The position numbers were made by a program, and so were the translations under genes. From positions 1 through 11,651 of the forward strand of contig JAZTZP010000162.1 in assembly GCA_045637525.1 (NCBI GenBank): DNA of 11,651 nt. Direction: 5' to 3'. Positions 5,766 through 11,651 of the stretch are shown here, piece by piece. This stretch comes from JAZTZP01 sp045637525. GTDB lineage: Bacteria; Bacillota; Clostridia; UBA1381. Within the stretch, counting starts at the first letter, position 1, and the number at the start of each line of letters is the position of its first letter. The notes below the pieces were generated by a model. It saw nothing but the letters and a program-made list of their open reading frames with translations. It was not told where the DNA came from and searched no databases.

Positions 5766-7652
5766 ATGAATTTTTATGAAAGAGCAAAAGAGCTTGTAAT
5801 GCAGATGACAGTTCAGGAGCGAATGTCACAGATGAGGTATGATGCGCCGGCAATTCCGAGGCTCGGAGTGCCTGCATATAACTGGTGGAACGAATGTCTT
5901 CACGGAGCGGCACGAAACGGAACAGCGACTGTTTTTCCGCAGTCCATTGCTATGGCGGCAAGCTTTAATAAAGAGAGGATGTATGAGGTTGCTACGGCCA
6001 TATCAGATGAAATAAGAGCGAAATATAACGAAAATAAAAAGCAGGGATTTACAGAAATTTATCAGGGACTTACGATGTGTAGTCCAAACATAAACATATT
6101 CCGTGACCCGAGATGGGGAAGAGGACATGAGACTTACGGAGAAGACCCGACTCTTACGGGGATGATGGCTGTTGAGTATGTAAAAGGTCTGCAGGGAGAC
6201 GGAAAATACAGAAAAACTGATGCAACGCTTAAGCATTTTGCTGTGCATTCGGGACCGGAGAAGGGCAGAACCGGATTTAATGTTGATGTGGACGAAGCAG
6301 ATTTATATGATACATATTTAAAAGCATTTGAATATTGTATAAAAAATGCGTCTCCGTCAGCCATAATGGGTGCGTATAATGCGGTTAACGGCGAACCGTG
6401 TGTTGTAAACAAAACTCTTTTACAGGACATACTGAAAGGAAAACTTGGGTTTGACGGATATATAGAATCCGATGCAGGAGCTGTATCACACGTTCATAAT
6501 TTCCATAAGTTTACAAAAGATGAGATTGAGAGTGCGGCTCTTGCCGTAAACAGCGGATGTGATTTGTGTATAGGTGATGCATATAATAACCTTGACGAAG
6601 CATACGAAAGAGGGCTTATTTCAGAAGAAACTGTAACGGAAGCAGTTATAAAACTTTTTGAAGCGAGATTCCGGCTCGGTATGTTTGATGATGACTGTAA
6701 ATATGACAATATTCCTTATGAGGTTGTGGATTGTGAAGAGCATAAGAGCTTAAATCTTCAAATGGCAAGAGAGAGCTTAGTTTTACTGAAAAACGACGGT
6801 ATTCTGCCGCTTAAGCCGGGCATAAAGGTTGCGGTTGTCGGACCGAATGCGGATGATTTGTCTGTTCTGCTTGCAAATTACAACGGCACACCTTCTGAAT
6901 ATATCACGCCGCTTAGCGGAATAAGAAAATATGCAGAAGTATTATATGCAAGAGGGTGTCACCATTGGAAAATTCCGCTTCACTGGGAAGAACAGCCGGC
7001 AAACGAAGCTTTGATTGCGGCTGAAAAAAGTGATGTAATAATTATGTGCATGGGACTTAATCCTAACATGGAAGGTGAAGAAGGTGATGCATACAGCGGA
7101 AGTGACAGCGGAGACAAAACAACAATTGAATTGCCGGCAGTTCAGAAAGAGCTGTACAATAAGCTTGTTAAAACGGGAAAACCGATTGTATTTGTAAATA
7201 TTTCGGGAAGCTGTATTGCATTAGGACAGCAGGACAGAGAATGTAATGCAGTAGTTCAGTGCTTCTATCCGGGAGCAAGAGGCGGAGAGGCTCTGGCTGA
7301 CATACTGTTTGGTAAAGTTTCACCGAGCGGAAGACTGCCTGTAACATTTTATGCTTCGGATGATGATTTGCCTGATTTTACGGATTACAGCATGAAAAAC
7401 AGAACGTATAAGTTTTTTGAAGGAACTCCTGTTTATGAGTTCGGATACGGGCTCACATACTCGGATATTTCGGAGAATTGGACAGATGAAGACAGCGTGG
7501 AACTCACAAACAACGGGGATTTTGATACGCATTATTCGGTTTTGCAATATGAATATATACCGCATAAGAGCTTAAAGGATTTTAAGAAGGTATTTATAAA
7601 AAGCGGAGAAACAAAAATAATAAAGTTTAAAGGAGAGGATAATAATGAATAA
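5766..7652 (+). CDS. GH3 beta-xylosidase-like glycoside hydrolase
   Basis: This 628-residue retaining glycosidase has no signal peptide, so it should act in the cytoplasm on imported oligosaccharides or glycosides. The GH3 (beta/alpha)8 domain covers about 1-330: WWNECLHGAAR, DPRWGRGHETYGEDP, KHFAVHSGPEKGR and MGAYNAVNGEPC. These resemble the xylosidase/arabinofuranosidase branch more than the beta-glucosidases. The nucleophile is D236 in ESDAGA. The second alpha/beta domain (about 345-570) carries NMEGEEGD, whose glutamates (436, 438 and 439) include the likely acid/base. The C-terminus keeps YEFGYGLTYS, but only some 60 residues follow, shorter than the usual fibronectin-III-like domain of 700-residue relatives. 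The ATG at 5766 is preferred over 5757, which overlaps the ribosome site GGAAGGA (5751-5757). It overlaps the next gene by 8 nt. The true sugar could be xylose, arabinose, glucose or a rarer one. Confidence 0.93.
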   Translation: MNFYERAKELVMQMTVQERMSQMRYDAPAIPRLGVPAYNWWNECLHGAARNGTATVFPQSIAMAASFNKERMYEVATAISDEIRAKYNENKKQGFTEIYQGLTMCSPNINIFRDPRWGRGHETYGEDPTLTGMMAVEYVKGLQGDGKYRKTDATLKHFAVHSGPEKGRTGFNVDVDEADLYDTYLKAFEYCIKNASPSAIMGAYNAVNGEPCVVNKTLLQDILKGKLGFDGYIESDAGAVSHVHNFHKFTKDEIESAALAVNSGCDLCIGDAYNNLDEAYERGLISEETVTEAVIKLFEARFRLGMFDDDCKYDNIPYEVVDCEEHKSLNLQMARESLVLLKNDGILPLKPGIKVAVVGPNADDLSVLLANYNGTPSEYITPLSGIRKYAEVLYARGCHHWKIPLHWEEQPANEALIAAEKSDVIIMCMGLNPNMEGEEGDAYSGSDSGDKTTIELPAVQKELYNKLVKTGKPIVFVNISGSCIALGQQDRECNAVVQCFYPGARGGEALADILFGKVSPSGRLPVTFYASDDDLPDFTDYSMKNRTYKFFEGTPVYEFGYGLTYSDISENWTDEDSVELTNNGDFDTHYSVLQYEYIPHKSLKDFKKVFIKSGETKIIKFKGEDNNE

Positions 7653-8529
7653 GTTAGGAATTTTTATGAATTTTTGGGAAAAAAAGTGGGATGCGGATCA
7701 TATTAAGTATATAAACAAAGCTGCAGACCTTGGATTTGATATTCTTGAGTTTCAGGCGCAGCCTTTGCTTGAGATGACTGATACAAAGCTTAAGGAAATA
7801 AAATCGGCGGCAGACAGCCGGGGAATACAGCTTACTTACAGCCTGGGACTTGATAAGAAGTATGATATTTCATCAACGAATGAGAGTATAAGATGCGGCG
7901 GTGTAAAGTATCTGCTTGACATAATGAAGCAGATTTCAAAGATGGACGGTAAAATTATTTCCGGTGTAAGCTATGCCGGCTGGGGTGCACCTGACGGAAT
8001 ATTTGATGACAAAACACCAATGCTTCACGCAAGTATTAAAAGTATGAAAGAGCTTGTAAAAACTGCGGAGCAGCTTGGAATTACATATTGTGTTGAGGCA
8101 GTAAACAGATTTGAGGGAGCTCTTTTAAACACAGCAGAAGAAGCTGTGGAATACGTTAAAATGGTTGACAGTCCGGCAATAGGTGTGCTTCTTGATACAT
8201 ATCACATGAATATTGAGGAAAATAATATCGGTGATGCTATAAGATATGCAGGCGATTATTTAAAAGGCTTCCATACAGGAGAAAACAACAGAGTAGTTCC
8301 CGGAAAAGGACATCTTGACTGGGACGAGATTTTTAAGGCATTAAAAGATATAAACTATAAGGGAAATATTGTTTCAGAACCGTTTGTTCTTATGGGCGGA
8401 GAAGTCGGAAGAGATATAAAGGTATGGAGAAATCTTGTTGATGACTGCTCAGAGGAAAGCCTGGACAGAGAAGCAGAATTTCTTTTGAATTTTGAAAAAG
8501 ATATGATGAAGAAATGGGGGCTTGCGTGA
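7645..8529 (+). CDS. D-psicose/D-tagatose 3-epimerase-family protein
   Basis: This 294-residue TIM-barrel protein of the sugar phosphate isomerase/epimerase superfamily is the usual length for ketose 3-epimerases. All four metal and catalytic residues of that group align in position and context: E151 (EAVNRFEG), D184 (LDTYHMNIEE), H210 (FHTGENNR) and E245 (SEPFVLMGG). Known members interconvert D-fructose/D-psicose or D-tagatose/D-sorbose at C3 with Mn or Co. The ATG overlaps the GH3 stop (ATGAATAA), with AGGAGAGG (7631-7638) inside the GH3 gene, so translation is likely coupled. Its stop overlaps the following ATG. Regions that contact the substrate beyond C3 differ enough among members that the ketose cannot be named. 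Its cytoplasmic placement after a hydrolase fits catabolism. Confidence 0.88.
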   Translation: MNKLGIFMNFWEKKWDADHIKYINKAADLGFDILEFQAQPLLEMTDTKLKEIKSAADSRGIQLTYSLGLDKKYDISSTNESIRCGGVKYLLDIMKQISKMDGKIISGVSYAGWGAPDGIFDDKTPMLHASIKSMKELVKTAEQLGITYCVEAVNRFEGALLNTAEEAVEYVKMVDSPAIGVLLDTYHMNIEENNIGDAIRYAGDYLKGFHTGENNRVVPGKGHLDWDEIFKALKDINYKGNIVSEPFVLMGGEVGRDIKVWRNLVDDCSEESLDREAEFLLNFEKDMMKKWGLA

Positions 8530-9941
8530 TGATTAAAAAGCCGTTAATTAAATTGGGGTACTGTCCGACAAGACGAGATGTGTTCAGTAAGGAAGAAGCG
8601 ATTAAATATTCAAAGCTTATAAAGGAAAGAATAAGTGGATTTGATATTGAGATTGTGGATCTTTCCGGCATAAATGATGAGGAATTATTATTTCAGAGAT
8701 GTGACGTAAAAAGCGTTATTGAGCGAATGAGAGATGTTGACGCGATATTCTTTCCGCATTGTAATTTCGGGTCGGAAAGCCTTGTCGCTGAAGTTGCAAA
8801 GTCTCTTAAGGTTCCTGTGCTTTTATGGGGACCCAGAGATGATATGCCTGACGAAAACGGGTTCAGGTCACGTGATTCGCAGTGTGGATTGTTTGCGACA
8901 GGGAAGGTGCTCAGACGCCATAACGTGAAGTTTACATATCTTATAAATTCATGGTATGACAGTGATGAGTTTATGAAAGGATTTGAAAAATTTATCGCAG
9001 TTACCAATGTTGTACGCTCGGTTAAGAATTTAAAAATCTTACAGATTTCAACACGGCCGGAGCTTTTCTGCAGCGTTATCTGTAATGAAAATGAGCTTCT
9101 TGAAAAATTCGGAATACAGCTTTTTCCGATAACTCTTCCGGAGCTTATCACGGAAATGAATAAGGTTATTGAAGAAAATTCGGCGGAATTTAAGGAAACT
9201 GTTCATTTTGTAAGCAGGATTACAAAAAATCCCGATGAAGAAAAAATATCTAAGGTTGCCGCAATAAAGCTTGCAATGAAGAGACTGGCTGAAAGCTTTG
9301 AATGCGGTGCTGTTGCGATACAATGCTGGAATGCGTTTGAAGATTTAACGAATATAATGCCATGTCTTTCAAATTCACTTCTTACGGACGAAGGGCTTCC
9401 GGTAGTTTGTGAGACTGATATATTGGGTGCCGTTACGGCAGTTATGACACAGGCGGCAGGCATGGATAAAGAACCACAGTTCTTTGCCGATATTACAATA
9501 AGAAATCCGATTGACGATAATTCAGAGCTTCTGTGGCACTGCGGAAACTTCCCATATTCTTTGTCAAAAGATAAGAATGAGGCTTTTGCCGGCAGAAATC
9601 TTTATAACGCAGACAAGTGCTATGGTATATGCGAATGGGAACTAAAAGACGGCGATATTACAATAGCACGTTTTGACGGAGACCATGGAAATTATAAGCT
9701 TCTTATAGGTGAGGCAACAACTACCACAGGTCCGAAGAATGTCGGCAGTTATGTATGGATCAAGGTTAAAAACTGGAAAAAGTGGGAAAGGAAACTGGTT
9801 GAAGGACCATACATCCATCATGTTTCGGGAGTTTTCGGAAAATACGGCGAGATTTTGACAGAAGCCTGTAAATATTTAAACGGCGTAGATGTAGATGCGG
9901 TTGAGCCGTCGGAAGAAGAACTTAAAGAACGCTGGGATTAA
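8529..9941 (+). CDS. L-fucose isomerase-like sugar isomerase
   Basis: This 470-residue protein has the overall design of the FucI/AraA-like isomerases, shorter than the roughly 590-residue E. coli FucI. An N-terminal alpha/beta region (1-160) includes VDAIFFPHCNFGSE and VPVLLWGPRDD. The central region carries AIQCWNAFED and VVCETDILGAV, and the C-terminal barrel carries GEATTTTGP and VEGPYIHHVSGVFG. E271, E295 and H430 or H431 fit the metal ligands; E271 and E295 are 24 apart, as E337 and D361 are in FucI from memory, with Glu replacing Asp. Its expected reaction is aldose-ketose isomerisation, substrate unknown. The ATG overlaps the epimerase stop (TGATG), so it is probably translationally coupled; the upstream G-run (8516-8520) is a weak ribosome site. 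An ATG at 8514 is open but lies further inside the epimerase gene. It is the last gene of the operon, with no clear terminator after it. Confidence 0.8.
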   Translation: MIKKPLIKLGYCPTRRDVFSKEEAIKYSKLIKERISGFDIEIVDLSGINDEELLFQRCDVKSVIERMRDVDAIFFPHCNFGSESLVAEVAKSLKVPVLLWGPRDDMPDENGFRSRDSQCGLFATGKVLRRHNVKFTYLINSWYDSDEFMKGFEKFIAVTNVVRSVKNLKILQISTRPELFCSVICNENELLEKFGIQLFPITLPELITEMNKVIEENSAEFKETVHFVSRITKNPDEEKISKVAAIKLAMKRLAESFECGAVAIQCWNAFEDLTNIMPCLSNSLLTDEGLPVVCETDILGAVTAVMTQAAGMDKEPQFFADITIRNPIDDNSELLWHCGNFPYSLSKDKNEAFAGRNLYNADKCYGICEWELKDGDITIARFDGDHGNYKLLIGEATTTTGPKNVGSYVWIKVKNWKKWERKLVEGPYIHHVSGVFGKYGEILTEACKYLNGVDVDAVEPSEEELKERWD

Positions 9942-9986
9942 ATTTAAAAAATTTTATTTGAGCATTTAATAATTCGGGAAAAAGAC

Positions 9987-10015
9987 TTGACAAATCCGCT
10001 GAAAAATAGTATTAT
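9987..10015 (+). promoter_or_regulatory. Promoter of the 10060-10548 membrane protein gene
   Basis: TTGACA (9987-9992), a 17-nt spacer and TATTAT (10010-10015) form a strong sigma-A promoter about 45 nt before the ATG. The gene therefore has its own transcript and is not simply the last gene of the sugar operon. Confidence 0.7.
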
Positions 10016-10059
10016 ATTATTATGATAGTTTATTAATCAGATGCGGAGGAGAATGATAT

Positions 10060-10548
10060 ATGTTTGTAATGCCTTGTTTCTGGCGAAGACTTTTGGAGAT
10101 TTTTGCCGTTAATATTATAATAAGTGTTCCGTTTGGTATTCTGACCGAGATTGGGAAAATTCCACGTTCATATATGGTAACGTTGTTAGTTATGGGCGCA
10201 TGTATTTTGGCGTCGGTATTTGTTAATTCGTATATGCTGCGTTCGTATTATTGTTTTGTTAAAAACCGTTTTGATTATTTTACGGTAAATCTTTTAGCAT
10301 ACATAATATTTTTTGGTGCAGGTATGCTTCTTTATAAATTTTGCGATTCCGGATATTTGTCCTGGAGGTTTTTTACGGTTCCGTTTTATATGTACAGAAT
10401 ATTTGAATGTTTTCACATACCTATGAAATATTCTGTGCTTCTTACACATCTTTTGAATGTTGTGGTAATTTTTGCGGCGCCGATGGAAATGTATCGTGTT
10501 ATGGACGTAATGCGTACTATAAGCCCGAATGAAGAAGAGACAGATTAA
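10060..10548 (+). CDS. Four-helix membrane protein of unknown function
   Basis: I do not recognise the family. The 162-residue protein has four strongly hydrophobic stretches at about 11-31, 39-60, 73-93 and 123-143. Each is separated by short aromatic and basic loops. A charged tail ends in NEEETD, so both termini may be cytoplasmic. Aromatic residues are unusually common (many F and Y, for example SYYCFVKNRFDYF). GGAGGA (10045-10050) lies 9 nt before the ATG. It has its own promoter and a terminator directly after the stop, so it is monocistronic. It has no visible link to the sugar operon. No enzymatic motif is seen. Confidence 0.75.
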   Translation: MFVMPCFWRRLLEIFAVNIIISVPFGILTEIGKIPRSYMVTLLVMGACILASVFVNSYMLRSYYCFVKNRFDYFTVNLLAYIIFFGAGMLLYKFCDSGYLSWRFFTVPFYMYRIFECFHIPMKYSVLLTHLLNVVVIFAAPMEMYRVMDVMRTISPNEEETD

Positions 10549-10551
10549 CAG

Positions 10552-10590
10552 AAAAAAAGGAGTTCATAATCGGAATGAGCTCCTTTTTTT
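10552..10590. terminator. Bidirectional intrinsic terminator
   Basis: A run of seven A (10552-10558) and GGAG pair with CTCC and seven T (10580-10590). A wobble pair and TCAT/ATGA extend the stem to a 7-nt loop. It sits between the convergent membrane protein gene and the DUF4830 gene and should serve both. Confidence 0.88.
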
Positions 10591-10607
10591 GACGAATCTC
10601 AGTTTTA

Positions 10608-11048
10608 TCAGGTATGAATCGGGGCGATGCATACGGCTTCGTTAAAGTTAAGTGAGTACATAAATCCGTTTATGCTTACTGTCATAATATCGCCGGCAAC
10701 CGGCTTTTTATCTACGGTTATAACGTTAGCACGCACCTGCGAATCTGTCGGGTACGGGAAGTTTTTCAGGATATATGTGTATCGTACAGCATCACAGCCG
10801 AGATACGGACTGATGTCGAGTCCGGCTTCTTTCTGGAGCAGATTATAGTTTTCGTATATATCATCCATTACGGGCGGTATTTGTATTTCGCATTGTTCTA
10901 CCGGTATTTCATCAACTATCCAGCCATAGCTTTTTAAAAATTCTATATTTTTCTTGTTTTCGGTCGTTTCTTCATCTGATATTGCAACAGCTGCCGCAAT
11001 TGCAATAATAACCGATATTACAGCAGTCCAGAAAATATATTTTTTCAA
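10608..11048 (-). CDS. DUF4830 domain protein, membrane-anchored
   Basis: This 146-residue protein has an N-terminal hydrophobic segment (about 5-24) after two lysines, acting as a signal anchor or uncleaved signal. A predicted extracytoplasmic domain follows. That domain resembles DUF4830 as I remember it: FLKSYGWIVDEIP (37-49), then IYENYNLLQKEAGLDISPY and ANVITVDKKPVAGDIM. These proteins are common in Clostridia and have no known function. The start is TTG at 11048-11046, fixed by GGAGGG on the minus strand (11060-11055) about 6 nt upstream; no suitable ATG is near. It is monocistronic. A 9-bp-arm inverted repeat lies 36 nt upstream of the start. Confidence 0.8.
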   Translation of the reverse strand: MKKYIFWTAVISVIIAIAAAVAISDEETTENKKNIEFLKSYGWIVDEIPVEQCEIQIPPVMDDIYENYNLLQKEAGLDISPYLGCDAVRYTYILKNFPYPTDSQVRANVITVDKKPVAGDIMTVSINGFMYSLNFNEAVCIAPIHT

Positions 11049-11084
11049 AAAAATCCCTCCGAATTTTTTAATTTTAGTAATTTA

Positions 11085-11105
11085 TATTTTGAATTCTTCA
11101 AAATA
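11085..11105. repeat. 21-bp inverted repeat, possible operator
   Basis: TATTTTGAA and its exact complement flank a 3-nt centre in the spacer upstream of the divergent DUF4830 (minus) and DUF378 (plus) genes. No convincing -35/-10 pair was found for either gene in this 164-nt gap. The repeat may be a repressor site or simply an A+T-rich palindrome. Confidence 0.3.
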
Positions 11106-11212
11106 ATACCTTGTTTAATTTATTTGGGATAAGCAAACAATATGAGTAGCAGAAATTTTAATATAACAGATAATTTCGGCTGTTTCAATTATTGCAGAAA
11201 GGATTGATATTT

Positions 11213-11419
11213 ATGGATAAGACGGCCCTTATATTGACGATAATAGGCGCTATAAACTGGGGACTTATCGGAATTTTCGGTTTTGACCTGGTTGGTGCTT
11301 TGTTCGGCGGTCAGATGGCTGTATTCAGCAGAATAATTTTCACTTTGGTGGGAATAGCGGGCTTATGGGCAATTGGTATTTTGTTCAAGGATATTGTTGC
11401 ACATCACAGAACCACATAA
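11213..11419 (+). CDS. DUF378 small membrane protein
   Basis: This 68-residue protein has two membrane segments (about 3-24 and 35-56) joined by a short loop, with the DUF378/YuzA pattern INWGLIGIFGFDLVGALFGG. It is a widespread small Firmicutes membrane protein without a known function. The ATG at 11213 has GAAAGGA (11197-11203) 9 nt upstream; a TTG at 11192 would add seven residues but overlaps that site and is unlikely. A strong terminator follows immediately, so the gene forms its own unit before tRNA-Trp. Confidence 0.85.
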   Translation: MDKTALILTIIGAINWGLIGIFGFDLVGALFGGQMAVFSRIIFTLVGIAGLWAIGILFKDIVAHHRTT

Positions 11420-11423
11420 ACAA

Positions 11424-11466
11424 AAAAATATCAGGATGTCGCAGAAAACGGCAGCCTGATATTTTT
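11424..11466. terminator. Intrinsic terminator after the DUF378 gene
   Basis: A 12-bp perfect stem, AAAAATATCAGG (11424-11435) with its complement (11455-11466), closes a 19-nt loop and ends in a T-run. It insulates the DUF378 gene from the tRNA promoter downstream. Confidence 0.85.
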
Positions 11467-11521
11467 ATGCCGTTAAAATAAAAATATTTTTAAAAAAATT
11501 CAAAAAATATGAAAAAAACAC

Positions 11522-11550
11522 TTGACAGATTGAAAAAAATGTAGTATAAT
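11522..11550 (+). promoter_or_regulatory. Consensus promoter of tRNA-Trp
   Basis: TTGACA (11522-11527), a 17-nt spacer and TATAAT (11545-11550) match the sigma-A consensus exactly, as is usual for stable RNA genes. The expected start near 11557 leaves a short 5' extension before the tRNA. Confidence 0.92.
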
Positions 11551-11569
11551 ATCTAAGTACTTGAAATTT

Positions 11570-11645
11570 AGGGGTATAGTTCAGCTGGTAGAGCGACAGT
11601 CTCCAAAACTGTAAGTCGTGGGTTCAAATCCTACTGCCCCTGCCA
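11570..11645 (+). tRNA. tRNA-Trp (CCA)
   Basis: The 76-nt gene folds into a full cloverleaf. Acceptor AGGGGTA pairs with TGCCCCT, with one G-T pair. The D stem is GTTC/GAGC, the anticodon stem ACAGT/ACTGT surrounds loop CTCCAAA, and the T stem is GTGGG/CCTAC around TTCAAAT. The anticodon CCA reads UGG, the tryptophan codon. The discriminator is G and the CCA end is encoded. In many Firmicutes this gene precedes secE and nusG, which would lie just past the window; that is expectation only. Confidence 0.97.
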
Positions 11646-11651
11646 AGAAAA

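Noticed and set aside
7645..8529. Part of a C-glycoside cleaving complex
   Set aside because: Such systems use related TIM-barrel proteins but also need a small partner subunit and an oxidoreductase, neither of which is present here; the full set of ketose 3-epimerase residues favours an epimerase.
8693..9151. Antisense reading frame of 152 codons
   Set aside because: It is opposite the fucose-isomerase-like gene, with low-complexity composition and no domain; a shadow frame.
9942..9965. Terminator after the sugar operon
   Set aside because: The inverted A+T stretch has no G+C stem, so it would not form a stable terminator hairpin.
10627..10848. Plus-strand reading frame of 73 codons inside the DUF4830 gene
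   Set aside because: The opposite strand encodes a recognisable domain with a ribosome site and anchor; this frame has neither.

Overview
The window looks like chromosome of a low- to mid-GC Clostridia, probably a gut or rumen relative of the Lachnospiraceae or Oscillospiraceae. The basis is frequent ATA isoleucine codons, AGGAGG-type ribosome sites, DUF1653, DUF378 and DUF4830 proteins, and G+C-rich palindromic intergenic repeats of a kind common in that class. I cannot name the species. No phage, transposase, CRISPR or rRNA gene is visible.

Left part (1-5506). A LysR regulator (160-1044) follows the right end of a MITE-like repeat. It converges on an AraC regulator (1108-1929). That regulator diverges from a two-gene operon: a HAD-IIA phosphatase (2061-2855) and an AraM-type sn-glycerol-1-phosphate dehydrogenase (2911-4170). 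The divergent spacer holds two nearly mirror-image promoters laid over one another, plus a 21-bp-spaced direct repeat suited to an AraC-type dimer. A DUF1653 gene (4320-4520) then converges on a second AraC regulator (4545-5360) through a shared terminator.

Middle part (5370-9941). The second AraC gene diverges from a tightly coupled sugar operon: a cytoplasmic GH3 beta-xylosidase-like hydrolase (5766-7652), a D-psicose/D-tagatose 3-epimerase-family protein (7645-8529) and an L-fucose-isomerase-like protein (8529-9941). A plausible route is hydrolysis of an imported glycoside, aldose-to-ketose isomerisation and C3 epimerisation. The sugar is unknown, and no transporter or kinase lies in the window. 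A 241-bp element with perfect 14-bp terminal inverted repeats occupies almost the whole predicted 5' leader of this operon. Its left 49 bp are an exact inverted copy of 93-141.

Right part (9942-11651). This holds a four-helix membrane protein of unknown function, a membrane-anchored DUF4830 protein on the minus strand, a small DUF378 membrane protein, and tRNA-Trp(CCA) behind a consensus promoter. Intrinsic terminators separate these units.

The strongest leads are the two AraC-controlled divergons, the unassigned three-enzyme sugar pathway, the G1P dehydrogenase/phosphatase pair and the repeat in the sugar operon leader. Start codons were moved from the longest reading frame where a ribosome site clearly favours an internal start.
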